In this document: one piece after another, positions 20,782-30,081 of the stretch
Position numbering within the stretch: position 1 is the stretch's first letter
How the letters are laid out: the number at the start of each line of letters is the position of its first letter
Assembly: GCF_036194065.1 (NCBI RefSeq)
Contig: NZ_CP108095.1
Coordinates: forward strand, 1,860,001-1,924,000
Direction of reading: 5' to 3'
DNA: 64,000 nucleotides
Source: Streptomyces sp. NBC_00239
Lineage (GTDB): Bacteria; Actinomycetota; Actinomycetes; Streptomycetales; Streptomycetaceae
The notes under the pieces: model-generated
Databases searched by the model: none
What the model was told of the DNA's origin: nothing
What the model saw: the letters and a program-made list of their open reading frames with translations, nothing else
Made by a program: the position numbers and the translations under genes

Positions 20782-22347
20782 ATGAAGAAGCGCGCAGCAG
20801 TTCTGTTGTCGATCGCGACGGTGGTGGCGGGGACGCTCGCGTCCCCATCCGCCGGTGCGGCCGGCACGGCCGGACCCGGGAAAGCGGCTCCGCTCGCCTG
20901 GCAGAAGTGCGCGACGGCCCGGTTCCCCACCCTCCAGTGCGGCACGCTGCGGGTGCCGCTGGACCACGCGGAGCCCGGCGGCCGGCAGATCACCCTGGCG
21001 CTGACCCGGGTCCCCCACACGGCGGCCCGCTCGCAGGGCCCGCTGTTGGTCAATCCGGGCGGCCCCGGCGGCAGCGGCCGCAGCCTGGCCGGCTTCGTGG
21101 CCTCGACCCTGCCCGCCAAGGTGGCGGCGCAGTACGACGTGATCGGCTTCGACCCGCGCGGGGTGGGCAAGAGCGAGCCGGCGCTCAACTGCGGGAAGGG
21201 CCACTTCACGCCGGTCCGGCCGGACTCGGTGGCGCACACCTGGGAGGAGGAGCAGGCCAACCTCGACCGGGCGCGCGGCTTCGCGGAGAGCTGCGCCACC
21301 CTGCACGGGGACGTGCTGCCGCACGTGGGGACGGTCAGCGCGGTCCGCGACCTCGACCTGATCCGGCAGGCCCTCGGCGCCCCGCAGGTCAGCTACTTCG
21401 GCTACTCGTACGGGACCTACCTGGGCGCGGTGTACGCGAAGCTGTTCCCGCAGCGGGTGAAGCGGCTGGTGCTGGACTCGGTGGTCGACCCGGGCGGGGT
21501 CTGGTACGAGGACAACCTGACGCAGGACCTGGCCTTCGACGCCCGCCACAAGGCGTTCATGGCGTGGGTCGCGAAGTACGACGACACCTACCGGCTGGGC
21601 GGCGACCCGGAGGAGGTCGAGCGGGCCTGGTACCGCATGCGGGAGTCGCTGCGGGACCGGCCCGCGGGCGAGAAGGTGGGCCCGGCCGAGCTGGAGGACA
21701 CGTACCTGCCGGGCGGCTACTACAACGGCTACTGGCCGCAGCTGGCCGAGGCGTTCGCCGCGTACGTGGGGAAGGAGGACACCAAGCCGCTGGTGGCCGC
21801 GTACGAGCGGTTCGGCGCGGTGGACCCGGCGGCGGGCAACAGCTACAGCGTGTACAGCGCCGTGCAGTGCCGTGACGCGGGGTGGCCGCGGGACTGGAAC
21901 ACCTGGCGCCGGGACATGTGGACCACCCACGCCAAGGCGCCGTTCATGACGTGGAACAACGCCTGGTACAACGCGCCGTGCGCGTTCTGGAAGACCGAAC
22001 CGCTGCAGGCGCCGGACGTGACGAACACTCAGGCGCCGCCCGCCCTGCTGTTCCAGGCGACGGAGGACGCGGCGACCCCGTACGAGGGCGCGCGGGCGAT
22101 GCAGGAGAAGCTGGCGGGGTCGGCGCTCGTGGTCGAGGAGGGCGGCGGCAACCACGGCATCTCGCTGAGCGGCAACAAGTGCCTGGACCGCCACCTGACG
22201 GACTATCTGACGTCGGGCACCCTGCCGGCCGGCGGCACGGCGGCCTGCCCGGCCCAGCCGGAACCCAAGCCGGTCCCGGCCGCCCGCGTGGCCGCGCCGT
22301 CCGCGGGCGGCGCGGCCCTGCACGGCCTGCTGGGCTTCCGCTCGTAG
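20782..22347 (+). CDS. Secreted alpha/beta-hydrolase peptidase, Tap-like (S33 family)
   Basis: About 521 residues with a Sec signal peptide: MKKRAAVLLSIATVVAGTLA, then an Ala-rich cleavage region near SAGAAG. The mature enzyme resembles Streptomyces tripeptidyl aminopeptidases (Tap/SlpD type). It has an oxyanion loop NPGGPGGSG, nucleophile Ser209 in GYSYGT, a C-terminal Tap_C region with an acid in ATEDAATPYEGA, and a histidine in GGNHGI. ATG at 20782 follows GGGAGG. It acts outside the cell on peptides. It begins 100 bases after the STAND gene on the same strand, with no clear evidence of co-transcription. Confidence 0.94.
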   Translation: MKKRAAVLLSIATVVAGTLASPSAGAAGTAGPGKAAPLAWQKCATARFPTLQCGTLRVPLDHAEPGGRQITLALTRVPHTAARSQGPLLVNPGGPGGSGRSLAGFVASTLPAKVAAQYDVIGFDPRGVGKSEPALNCGKGHFTPVRPDSVAHTWEEEQANLDRARGFAESCATLHGDVLPHVGTVSAVRDLDLIRQALGAPQVSYFGYSYGTYLGAVYAKLFPQRVKRLVLDSVVDPGGVWYEDNLTQDLAFDARHKAFMAWVAKYDDTYRLGGDPEEVERAWYRMRESLRDRPAGEKVGPAELEDTYLPGGYYNGYWPQLAEAFAAYVGKEDTKPLVAAYERFGAVDPAAGNSYSVYSAVQCRDAGWPRDWNTWRRDMWTTHAKAPFMTWNNAWYNAPCAFWKTEPLQAPDVTNTQAPPALLFQATEDAATPYEGARAMQEKLAGSALVVEEGGGNHGISLSGNKCLDRHLTDYLTSGTLPAGGTAACPAQPEPKPVPAARVAAPSAGGAALHGLLGFRS

Positions 22348-22380
22348 CCGCCGCCCGTTCCCCTCCCCGTCCCGCTCCCG

Positions 22381-22962
22381 TCACGGCAGTCCGCGCAGGG
22401 CCGCGGTGGCGGCCACCGCGAGGCGGGGGTGGGACTGGGCGGCGGTGAGGGCCTCGCGGGCGCGCGGGTCGGAGAGCGACCCGAGGCCCTCCACGCAGGC
22501 CAGCGCCACCCGCCAGTACGGCTGCTGCGGGGTCAGCAGCCGGTTCAGGGTCGCGATGAGGACCGGCGCCGACTCGGGGGCGCGGAGCTCGGCGAGCAGC
22601 CGTACGGGGTGCAGGGCGTAGGCGGTGCGCAGCGCGTTGGTCGCGAGGGCGGCGGCCGCCCGGGCCGTGCGCGGGTCGCCGAGCCGGGCCAGCGCGTGGG
22701 CGGCGGACTCGCACCGCGGCGGGTCGCGGTGGTTCAGGAAGAGGACGAGGGACTCGAAGGCGCGCCGGTCGCCGGCGCAGCCGAGCCGGAAGGCGGCGGT
22801 CTCCCGCGCCCACAGGGGCTCCCCCGGGGCGGTCAGCGCGTCCGCCAGTTCGCCGGGTCCGGCCGGCCCGAGCAGGTGGTCGCAGTGCGCGGCCGCCGCC
22901 GGCCCCTCGCGTGCCGCCTCGGCCCGTACCCGCCCCGCCAGCACCGCCAGTTGCTCGTCCAC
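22381..22962 (-). CDS. HEAT-repeat protein
   Basis: About 193 residues of alpha-helical repeats. Successive helix pairs read WARETAAFRLGCAGDRRAFESLVLFL, ESAAHALARLGDPRTARAAAAL and YWRVALACVEGLGSLSDPRAREAL, the usual HEAT spacing. No catalytic motif is seen; it is probably a protein-binding scaffold. The start is uncertain: GTG at 22962 begins the conserved-looking part (VDEQLAVLAGRVR), but the open frame reaches 23046 and no strong ribosome-binding site marks either. Confidence 0.75.
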   Translation of the reverse strand: MDEQLAVLAGRVRAEAAREGPAAAAHCDHLLGPAGPGELADALTAPGEPLWARETAAFRLGCAGDRRAFESLVLFLNHRDPPRCESAAHALARLGDPRTARAAAALATNALRTAYALHPVRLLAELRAPESAPVLIATLNRLLTPQQPYWRVALACVEGLGSLSDPRAREALTAAQSHPRLAVAATAALRGLP

Positions 22963-23435
22963 CCGGTCAGGGTAGGGCCGCCCGGCGGTGGCGCGGCGCA
23001 GATCACACAGATCGTTCTTCCTGCGCACTGGCGATCTGGTTACCACCGGGTTAATCTCCCCTCAACGAGTCCTTGAGGCCACCTCGTGTGGCCCGGGACC
23101 GAGTGACTCGAAGCGGCCTGGTGACGCAGCCGCCCGAGTGTTGATCGGTTCGGCATTTCCTTCGGCGCGGCTCCGGGACAGAGCCCGCCGCTCACGCCAG
23201 ACGCACCCGGCTGCGGATTTCCGTACGACGCCGTACACCGTGCGCGCTGCCGCGTTCTGTTCCCTCACCTCCTGTGCGATCCGCGCCCTGCGCCCGTACC
23301 CGTGCGACCGCGCTCGCGTGCGTTCCGTTCCGTGCGCCCCGTACCTCCCGTGCACGTCCGCGTACCGCACATCCGTGCACCCGTGCGTCGGTGCGCCCCA
23401 GCCGTCACCCTCATCTCTTCCACTGGAGTCCCGCG
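22963..23435. other. Intergenic region before the hydroxyacyl-CoA dehydrogenase gene
   Basis: No gene is supported. The AT-richer patch 23000-23075, including gatctggttacc and gggttaatc, is the most promoter-like part and could serve either flanking gene. The rest up to 23435 has weak coding character in every frame and may be a long 5' leader for the plus-strand gene. I recognise no riboswitch. Confidence 0.4.
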
Positions 23436-25235
23436 ATGGACCGTCAGTCCACTCCGCCCAGTCCGCTCGCCACCATCGCCGTCGTCGGCCTCGGCACGAT
23501 GGGCACCGGCATCGCCGAGGTGCTCGCCACGGCCGGCCGCGAGGTCATCGGCATCGACATCAGCGAGGCCGCCGCCGGCCGGGCCGTCACCGCGCTGGAG
23601 GCCGCGACCGCCCGTTCCGTGACCCGGGAGCGCCTCACCGAGCAGGAGCGCCAGGACGTCCTGTCCCGCTTCCGCGCCTTCACCGACCTGCAGGCCGCCG
23701 CGCACGCGGACCTCGTCATCGAGGTGGTGCCGGAGGACTACGCGCTCAAGCAGCAGGTCTTCGCCGCACTCGACGCGATCGTGCGCCCCGACACCATCCT
23801 GGCGACGGGCACCAACGCGCTGTCCGTGACCCGGCTCGCCGCCGAGTCGCAGCACCCGGAGCGGGTCGTCGGCCTGCACTTCTTCAACCCCGTGCCGGCC
23901 ATGAAGCTGGTCGAGGTGGTCTCCTCGGTGCTCACCGCGCCGCCGGTCGTCGAGGCCGTCACGGGGCTGGCCCGCGAGCTCGGCAAGGAGCCCGTCGCCG
24001 CCGGCGACCGGCCCGGTTTCGTCGCCGACGGCCTGCTCTTCGGCTACCTCAACCAGGCCGCCGCGATGTTCGAGTCGAAGTACGCCTCCCGCGAGGACAT
24101 CGACGCGGCGATGCGGCTGGGCTGCGGCCTGCCGATGGGCCCGCTCGCGCTGCTCGACCTGATCGGCGTGGACACCGCCCGTACGGTCCTGGAGGCCATG
24201 TACGCGGCCTCCGGCGACCGGCTGCACGCCCCGGCGCCGGTCCTCGGACACCTCGCCGAGGCGGGACTGACCGGCCGCAAGGCCGGGCGCGGCTTCTACA
24301 CGTACGAGGCTCCGGGCAGCCCGGTCGTGGTGCGGGACGCCCAGACCCCGTCGGCGGACGCGGACGGCGCCGCGGCCCGCCCCGTCACCTCGGTGGGCGT
24401 GGCCGGCTCCGGCACCATGGCGAGCGGTATCGCGCAGGTCTTCGCCCAGGCCGGGTTCGAGGTCGTGCTGGCGGCCCGCAGCCAGGAGAAGGCGGACGCG
24501 GCGAAGGCCGCGATCGGCAAGTCCCTGGCCCGTGCGGTGGACCGGGGCCGGCTGACCGGGCAGGCCCGCGACGAGACGCTGGCCCGGATCAGCCCGGCCG
24601 GTTCGCTGGAGGCCTTCGCCGGGGTGGACCTGGCCGTGGAGGCGGTCGCCGAGGACCTCGCGGTCAAGCAGGAGCTGTTCGCGGCCCTCGACAAGATCTG
24701 CAAGCCGGGTGCGGTGCTCGCCACGACCACCTCCTCGCTGCCCGTGATCGCCTGCGCCCGCGCCACCTCGCGCCCGCAGGACGTGATCGGCATGCACTTC
24801 TTCAACCCGGCGCCGGCGATGAAGCTGGTCGAGGTGGTCCGTACCGTCCTGACCGGCGACAACGTGCACGCCACCGTCCGCGCGGTCTGCGCGAAGGTCC
24901 GCAAGCACGCGGTGGACTGCGGGGACCGGGCCGGCTTCATCGTGAACGCGCTGCTGTTCCCGTACCTCAACAACGCGATCAAGATGGTCGAGGAGCACTA
25001 CGCGAGCCTCGACGAGATCGACGCCGCGATGAAGCTCGGCGCCGGGTACCCGATGGGCCCGTTCGAGCTCCTGGACGTGGTCGGCCTCGATGTCTCCCTC
25101 GCCATCGAGAAGGTGCTCCACAAGGAGTTCCGCGACCCGGGCCTGGCGCCCTCCCCGCTGCTGGAGCACCTGGTGGCGGCGGGCTGCCTGGGCCGGAAGA
25201 CCGGCCGCGGATTCCGTGAGTACGCCCGGCGCTGA
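23436..25235 (+). CDS. Tandem-fused 3-hydroxyacyl-CoA dehydrogenase
   Basis: A 599-residue protein made of two complete 3-hydroxyacyl-CoA dehydrogenase units. Unit 1 has the NAD-binding motif VVGLGTMGTGIAEV and catalytic His148 in HFFNP; unit 2 repeats this as VAGSGTMASGIAQV and His454 in HFFNP. Both have the C-terminal substrate domain ending GRKAGRGFYTY or GRKTGRGFREY. Normal enzymes of this type are about 280-290 residues. It probably oxidises or forms 3-hydroxybutyryl-CoA, feeding crotonyl-CoA to the adjacent ccr pathway. ATG at 23436 has GGAG upstream. Both active sites look intact. Confidence 0.95.
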   Translation: MDRQSTPPSPLATIAVVGLGTMGTGIAEVLATAGREVIGIDISEAAAGRAVTALEAATARSVTRERLTEQERQDVLSRFRAFTDLQAAAHADLVIEVVPEDYALKQQVFAALDAIVRPDTILATGTNALSVTRLAAESQHPERVVGLHFFNPVPAMKLVEVVSSVLTAPPVVEAVTGLARELGKEPVAAGDRPGFVADGLLFGYLNQAAAMFESKYASREDIDAAMRLGCGLPMGPLALLDLIGVDTARTVLEAMYAASGDRLHAPAPVLGHLAEAGLTGRKAGRGFYTYEAPGSPVVVRDAQTPSADADGAAARPVTSVGVAGSGTMASGIAQVFAQAGFEVVLAARSQEKADAAKAAIGKSLARAVDRGRLTGQARDETLARISPAGSLEAFAGVDLAVEAVAEDLAVKQELFAALDKICKPGAVLATTTSSLPVIACARATSRPQDVIGMHFFNPAPAMKLVEVVRTVLTGDNVHATVRAVCAKVRKHAVDCGDRAGFIVNALLFPYLNNAIKMVEEHYASLDEIDAAMKLGAGYPMGPFELLDVVGLDVSLAIEKVLHKEFRDPGLAPSPLLEHLVAAGCLGRKTGRGFREYARR

Positions 25236-25398
25236 GCCCGGCGCCCACGAGCTGGATGCGTGGGGAGGGCTGCTCGGGTCCGCCGGACCCTCACGGCGGA
25301 CATACCCTCCCGAGAAGCACTCTGTGCCCAGTGCGGGCCCTCCCCCGCATCCACCCCCGCAGGCGCGCTCCGCCGCTGCCATGCAGTACGTTCGCCTT

Positions 25399-26214
25399 AT
25401 GTCCCAGTCCGCCAAGATCACCCGCGCCGCCGCGCCCGACGCCCCGGAGAGCGCCGCGGGAACCCGCGCCGCCGCCCAGCGGCTCAAGATGCGCCGCGAG
25501 CTCGCCGCTGCCGCGATGGAGCTGTTCGCGACCAAGGGGTACGAGGCGACGACGGTGGACGAGATCGCCGCGACCGCCGGAGTGGCCCGCCGGACCTTCT
25601 TCCGGCACTTCCGCTCCAAGGAAGAGGCGATCTTCCCGGACCACGACGACACCCTGACCCGCGCCGAGGCGGTGCTGGACGCGGCGCCCGCGCACGAGCA
25701 CCCGCTCGACACGGTCTGCCGGGGCATCAAAGAGGTCATGAAGATGTACGCGGCCTCCCCGGCGGTGTCGGTGGAGCGCTACCGGCTCACCCGCGAGGTC
25801 CCGACCCTGCGGGAGCGGGAGATCGCCTCGGTGGCCCGCTACGAGCGGCTGTTCACCCGCTACCTGCTGGCCCACTTCGACGAGCAGGACCACCACGACG
25901 GCAACGACGACCCGCTGCTGGCCGAGGTGGCCGCGTCGGCGGTCGTGACGGCCCACAACCACGTGCTGCGGCGCTGGCTGCGGGCCGGCGGCCAGGGGGA
26001 CGTGGAGGCGCAGCTCGACCACGCCTTCGGGATCGTCCGCAAGACCTTCGGCAGCGGCATCGGGGCGGGCCGCACGGCGGGTGCGGCCCCGGCCGCGGCC
26101 CCGGCTCCGGCCGCGGTACGCACCGAGGGTGAGGTGCTGGTGGCGGTGGCGCGTACGGACGCCCCGCTCGACGAGGTCATGCGCACCATCGAAGAGGCAC
26201 TGCGCCAGGCCTGA
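25399..26214 (+). CDS. TetR-family transcriptional regulator
   Basis: About 271 residues. The N-terminal HTH reads RRELAAAAMELFATKGYEATTVDEIAATAGVARRTFFRHF, a textbook TetR domain. The ligand domain follows, and after about residue 220 there is an Ala/Pro-rich linker and a short acidic tail. The start could be ATG at 25399 or at 25381; neither has a clear ribosome-binding site, so the mRNA may be leaderless. It lies between the dehydrogenase and ccr on the same strand and is the natural candidate to control the ethylmalonyl-CoA genes. Confidence 0.93.
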   Translation: MSQSAKITRAAAPDAPESAAGTRAAAQRLKMRRELAAAAMELFATKGYEATTVDEIAATAGVARRTFFRHFRSKEEAIFPDHDDTLTRAEAVLDAAPAHEHPLDTVCRGIKEVMKMYAASPAVSVERYRLTREVPTLREREIASVARYERLFTRYLLAHFDEQDHHDGNDDPLLAEVAASAVVTAHNHVLRRWLRAGGQGDVEAQLDHAFGIVRKTFGSGIGAGRTAGAAPAAAPAPAAVRTEGEVLVAVARTDAPLDEVMRTIEEALRQA

Positions 26215-26264
26215 CGGCGGGCGCCCGGGCCCTACCCGAAGTAACACGACGCGACACGGATCAC

Positions 26265-26295
26265 AGTGGCCGCTCCCGATGTGGGGGCGGCCACT
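26265..26295 (+). terminator. Stem-loop terminator after the TetR gene
   Basis: A 13-base stem (agtggccgctccc with gggggcggccact, one mismatch) closes a five-base loop. It begins about 50 bases after the TetR stop and is followed by a moderately T-rich stretch. It separates the regulator from the ccr operon. Confidence 0.75.
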
Positions 26296-26625
26296 TCCGT
26301 TTGTCCAGCTTGCCCCTACTCGCGGGTAACTCTGATCGATCATCGCTCATCTGCGCAGGTCAGCGGGCAAATGAGAGAAAGTTTTGGCACGCAGTGCCTT
26401 GCCGAGTGACACGGGGTGCCATACGTTGAAGGCGTCCGGAAGTCCCCGCGATCCCCGCTCACCACGCACGGGAACGCGCCCCGGACGGCCTGCGTCACCA
26501 GGCTCAGCGCGCTCACCACGGCGCCCGCACCACCGCTCCACCGCACGCCGAACCGACGGCACACACCTCCACCGGACCACCCTCAGCGTTTCCCTCGACG
26601 CACCCTTGCTGCCGGAGGCACCACC
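26296..26625 (+). promoter_or_regulatory. ccr operon leader with a candidate promoter
   Basis: A gene-free region ahead of ccr. A candidate promoter is ttgccg at 26399-26404 and tacgtt at 26422-26427 with a 17-base spacer, which would leave a leader of about 190 bases. The surrounding sequence is clearly less GC-rich than the coding DNA. No operator palindrome for the TetR protein was found with confidence. Confidence 0.4.
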
Positions 26626-27963
26626 GTGAAGGACATCCTCGAAGCCATCCAGTCGCAGGCCGCTACGGCCGACGACTTCGCGGCCCTGACGCTCCCCGAG
26701 TCCTACCGCGCGATCACCGTGCACAAGGACGAGGTGGACATGTTCGACGGGCTCACCACCCGCGAGAAGGACCCCCGCAAGTCGCTCCACCTGGACCAGG
26801 TCCCGCTGCCCGAACTGGGCCCGGGCGAGGCTCTGGTGGCCGTGATGGCCTCCTCGGTCAACTACAACTCCGTGTGGACCTCGATCTTCGAGCCCGTGTC
26901 CACCTTCAGCTTCCTCGAGCGCTACGGGCGCCTGTCGGAGCTCACCAAGCGCCACGACCTGCCGTACCACGTCATCGGCTCCGACCTCGCGGGCGTGGTC
27001 CTGCGCACCGGCCCCGGCGTCAACGCCTGGAAGCCGGGCGACGAGGTCGTCGCGCACTGCCTCTCCGTCGAGCTGGAGTCCTCGGACGGCCACAACGACA
27101 CGATGCTCGACCCCGAGCAGCGCATCTGGGGCTTCGAGACCAACTTCGGCGGCCTGGCGGAGATCGCGCTCGTCAAGTCCAACCAGCTGATGCCCAAGCC
27201 CGACCACCTCAGCTGGGAGGAGGCCGCCTCCCCCGGCCTGGTCAACTCCACCGCCTACCGCCAGCTGGTCTCCCGCAACGGCGCCGGTATGAAGCAGGGC
27301 GACAACGTCCTGATCTGGGGCGCGAGCGGCGGCCTCGGCTCGTACGCGACCCAGTTCGCACTGGCCGGCGGCGCCAACCCGATCTGCGTGGTCTCCAGCC
27401 CCGAGAAGGCGGACATCTGCCGGGCCATGGGCGCGGAGGCGGTCATCGACCGCAACGCCGAGGGCTACAAGTTCTGGAAGGACGAGCACACCCAGGACCC
27501 CAAGGAGTGGAAGCGCTTCGGCAAGCGCATCCGCGAGCTGACCGGCGGCGAGGACATCGACATCGTCTTCGAGCACCCCGGCCGCGAGACCTTCGGCGCC
27601 TCCGTGTACGTCACCCGCAAGGGCGGCACCATCACCACCTGCGCCTCGACCTCGGGCTACATGCACGAGTACGACAACCGCTACCTGTGGATGTCCCTCA
27701 AGCGCATCATCGGCTCCCACTTCGCGAACTACCGCGAGGCCTGGGAGGCCAACCGCCTGATCGCCAAGGGCAAGATCCACCCCACCCTGTCGAAGGTCTA
27801 CTCCCTGGAGGAGACCGGCCAGGCCGCCTACGACGTCCACCGCAACCTCCACCAGGGCAAGGTCGGCGTCCTCGCGCTGGCCCCCGAGGAGGGTCTGGGC
27901 GTGCGCGACCACGAGCTGCGCGCGAAGCACCTCGACGCGATCAACCGCTTCCGCAACATCTGA
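26626..27963 (+). CDS. ccr: Crotonyl-CoA carboxylase/reductase
   Basis: A 445-residue medium-chain dehydrogenase-family enzyme that reductively carboxylates crotonyl-CoA with NADPH and CO2 to ethylmalonyl-CoA, the defining step of the ethylmalonyl-CoA pathway and a source of extender units for polyketides. Visible features are the SSVNYNSVWTS N-terminal segment, the NADPH-binding stretch LIWGASGGLGSYATQFALAGG, and the FEHPGRETFGASVYVTRKGG region. The length matches the family (about 447). GTG at 26626 has an ideal GGAGG eight bases upstream. It is the first gene of a tight operon with the mutase, lyase, hydratase and dehydrogenase. Confidence 0.97.
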   Translation: MKDILEAIQSQAATADDFAALTLPESYRAITVHKDEVDMFDGLTTREKDPRKSLHLDQVPLPELGPGEALVAVMASSVNYNSVWTSIFEPVSTFSFLERYGRLSELTKRHDLPYHVIGSDLAGVVLRTGPGVNAWKPGDEVVAHCLSVELESSDGHNDTMLDPEQRIWGFETNFGGLAEIALVKSNQLMPKPDHLSWEEAASPGLVNSTAYRQLVSRNGAGMKQGDNVLIWGASGGLGSYATQFALAGGANPICVVSSPEKADICRAMGAEAVIDRNAEGYKFWKDEHTQDPKEWKRFGKRIRELTGGEDIDIVFEHPGRETFGASVYVTRKGGTITTCASTSGYMHEYDNRYLWMSLKRIIGSHFANYREAWEANRLIAKGKIHPTLSKVYSLEETGQAAYDVHRNLHQGKVGVLALAPEEGLGVRDHELRAKHLDAINRFRNI

Positions 27964-28011
27964 TCCGCCGACCCGTCTGAGATCGTTCAAGGGCCAAAGG
28001 GACAGCCTGAG

Positions 28012-30081
28012 ATGACAGAGCGCCAGAAAGACCGTCCGTGGCTCATGCGGACGTACGCCGGCCACTCCACGGCCGAGGCGTCCAACGAGCTGTACCGCCG
28101 CAACCTCGCCAAGGGCCAGACCGGTCTGTCGGTCGCGTTCGACCTGCCGACCCAGACCGGCTACGACCCCGACCACATCCTCGCCCGCGGCGAGGTCGGC
28201 CGGGTCGGGGTGCCCGTCTCCCATCTGGGCGACATGCGGCGGCTGTTCCAGGACATCCCCCTGGAACAGATGAACACCTCGATGACGATCAACGCCACCG
28301 CCATGTGGCTGCTGGCGCTCTACCAGGTGGCCGCCGAGGAACAGGGCGCGGACATCGCCCAGCTCCAGGGCACCACCCAGAACGACATCGTCAAGGAGTA
28401 CCTCTCGCGCGGGACGCACGTCTTCCCGCCGGGACCCTCGCTCCGCCTGACGACGGACATGATCGCGTACACGGTCAACCACATCCCCAAGTGGAACCCG
28501 ATCAACATCTGCTCGTACCACCTCCAGGAGGCCGGGGCCACCCCGGTCCAGGAGATCTCGTACGCGATGTCCACCGCGATCGCCGTCCTCGACTCGGTGC
28601 GCGACTCGGGCCAGGTCCCCGAGGAGCGCTTCGGCGAGGTCGTCGCCCGGATCTCCTTCTTCGTGAACGCGGGCGTCCGCTTCATCGAGGAGATGTGCAA
28701 GATGCGCGCCTTCGGCCGCATCTGGGACAAGGTCACCCGCGAGCGCTACGGCATCGAGAACGACAAGCAGCGCCGCTTCCGGTACGGCGTCCAGGTCAAC
28801 TCCCTGGGGCTGACCGAGGCGCAGCCGGAGAACAACGTCCAGCGGATCGTGCTGGAGATGCTCGCGGTCACCCTCTCCAAGGACGCCCGCGCCCGCGCCG
28901 TCCAACTGCCCGCCTGGAACGAGGCGCTGGGCCTGCCCCGCCCCTGGGACCAGCAGTGGTCGCTGCGCATCCAGCAGGTCCTCGCCCACGAGAGCGACCT
29001 GCTGGAGTACGAGGACATCTTCGCCGGGTCCCACGTGATCGAGGCCAAGGTCGACTCCCTCGTGACCGAGTGCCTGGAAGAGATCGACCGGATCCAGGAG
29101 ATGGGCGGCGCCATGGCGGCCGTCGAGTCCGGCTACCTGAAGTCGCAGCTGGTCTCCTCGCACGCCGAGCGGCGGGCCCGGATCGAGGCCGGCGACGACA
29201 AGATCGTCGGCGTCAACTGCTACCAGCAGACCGAGGAGAACCCGCTCACCTCGGACCTGGACGGCGCCATCATGACGGTGGACGCGGCGGTCGAGGCACT
29301 GACGGTCGAGCGCATCGGCCGCTGGCGCAGCGAGCGCCAGGAGTCCTCGGACCGGCAGGGGAACGGCGACCCGTTCGTCTTCCCCACCACCCAGCAGGCA
29401 CTGGAGCGCCTCAAGGAGGCCGCGGCCGGCACCGAGAACCTGATGGAGGCCACGCTGGAGTGCGCCCGCGCCGGTGTCACCACCGGCGAATGGGCGGGCG
29501 CGCTGCGCGAGGTGTTCGGCGAGTTCCGCGCCCCGACCGGCGTCTCCTCGGCACCGGTGGCCGTCACCGCCGAGCCCGGCACGCCGATGCACGAGGTCCG
29601 CCTGAAGGTGGCTCGTACGGCGGACGAGCTCGGCTCGGGCCGGCTGCGCCTGCTGGTCGGCAAGCCGGGCCTGGACGGGCACTCCAACGGCGCCGAGCAG
29701 ATCGCCGTGCGGGCCCGCGACGCCGGCTTCGAGGTGGTCTACCAGGGCATCAGGCTGACGCCGGAGGAGATCTCCTCCGCGGCGCTCGCCGAGGACGTGC
29801 ACTGCGTGGGACTGTCCATCCTGTCCGGGTCGCACAGCGCGCTCGTCCCCGACGTCCTGGAGCGGCTACGGCTGGCGGGGGCGGGTGAGCTGCCCGTGAT
29901 CGTCGGGGGCATCATTCCGAACGCCGACGCCATCGCGCTCAAGGCGGCGGGAGTCGCCGCCGTCTTCACGCCGAAGGACTTCGGCATCACGGAGATCATC
30001 GGACGTATCGTCGACGAGATCCGCAAAGCCAACAAGCTCGCCCCTCTCGAAATCGCTGCAAGCACGGAGGTCCACGCATGA
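28012..30081 (+). CDS. Ethylmalonyl-CoA mutase (MeaA-like, B12-dependent)
   Basis: A 689-residue single-chain acyl-CoA mutase. The N-terminal TIM barrel has YAGHSTAEASNELYRRNLA and FDLPTQTGYDPDH, characteristic of MeaA/Ecm. The C-terminal cobalamin domain carries the DxHxxG motif with His557 in LDGHSNG, followed by SILSGSH and VIVGGIIP. It converts ethylmalonyl-CoA to methylsuccinyl-CoA. It starts 48 bases after ccr. Its stop overlaps the start of the lyase by four bases (ATGA), so the two are translationally coupled. Confidence 0.95.
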   Translation: MTERQKDRPWLMRTYAGHSTAEASNELYRRNLAKGQTGLSVAFDLPTQTGYDPDHILARGEVGRVGVPVSHLGDMRRLFQDIPLEQMNTSMTINATAMWLLALYQVAAEEQGADIAQLQGTTQNDIVKEYLSRGTHVFPPGPSLRLTTDMIAYTVNHIPKWNPINICSYHLQEAGATPVQEISYAMSTAIAVLDSVRDSGQVPEERFGEVVARISFFVNAGVRFIEEMCKMRAFGRIWDKVTRERYGIENDKQRRFRYGVQVNSLGLTEAQPENNVQRIVLEMLAVTLSKDARARAVQLPAWNEALGLPRPWDQQWSLRIQQVLAHESDLLEYEDIFAGSHVIEAKVDSLVTECLEEIDRIQEMGGAMAAVESGYLKSQLVSSHAERRARIEAGDDKIVGVNCYQQTEENPLTSDLDGAIMTVDAAVEALTVERIGRWRSERQESSDRQGNGDPFVFPTTQQALERLKEAAAGTENLMEATLECARAGVTTGEWAGALREVFGEFRAPTGVSSAPVAVTAEPGTPMHEVRLKVARTADELGSGRLRLLVGKPGLDGHSNGAEQIAVRARDAGFEVVYQGIRLTPEEISSAALAEDVHCVGLSILSGSHSALVPDVLERLRLAGAGELPVIVGGIIPNADAIALKAAGVAAVFTPKDFGITEIIGRIVDEIRKANKLAPLEIAASTEVHA

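Noticed and set aside
23062..23370. A 102-codon minus-strand frame in the same gap
   Set aside because: Arg/Ala-rich composition without third-position bias, ribosome-binding site or family features.
22963..23435. A riboswitch or small gene in the long gap before the dehydrogenase gene
   Set aside because: I found no recognisable conserved core or ribosome-bound small frame; the region is left as an unassigned leader.
26347..29835. A 1162-codon minus-strand open frame over ccr and the mutase gene
   Set aside because: Antisense to two clear enzymes with full family motifs; typical long shadow in GC-rich DNA.
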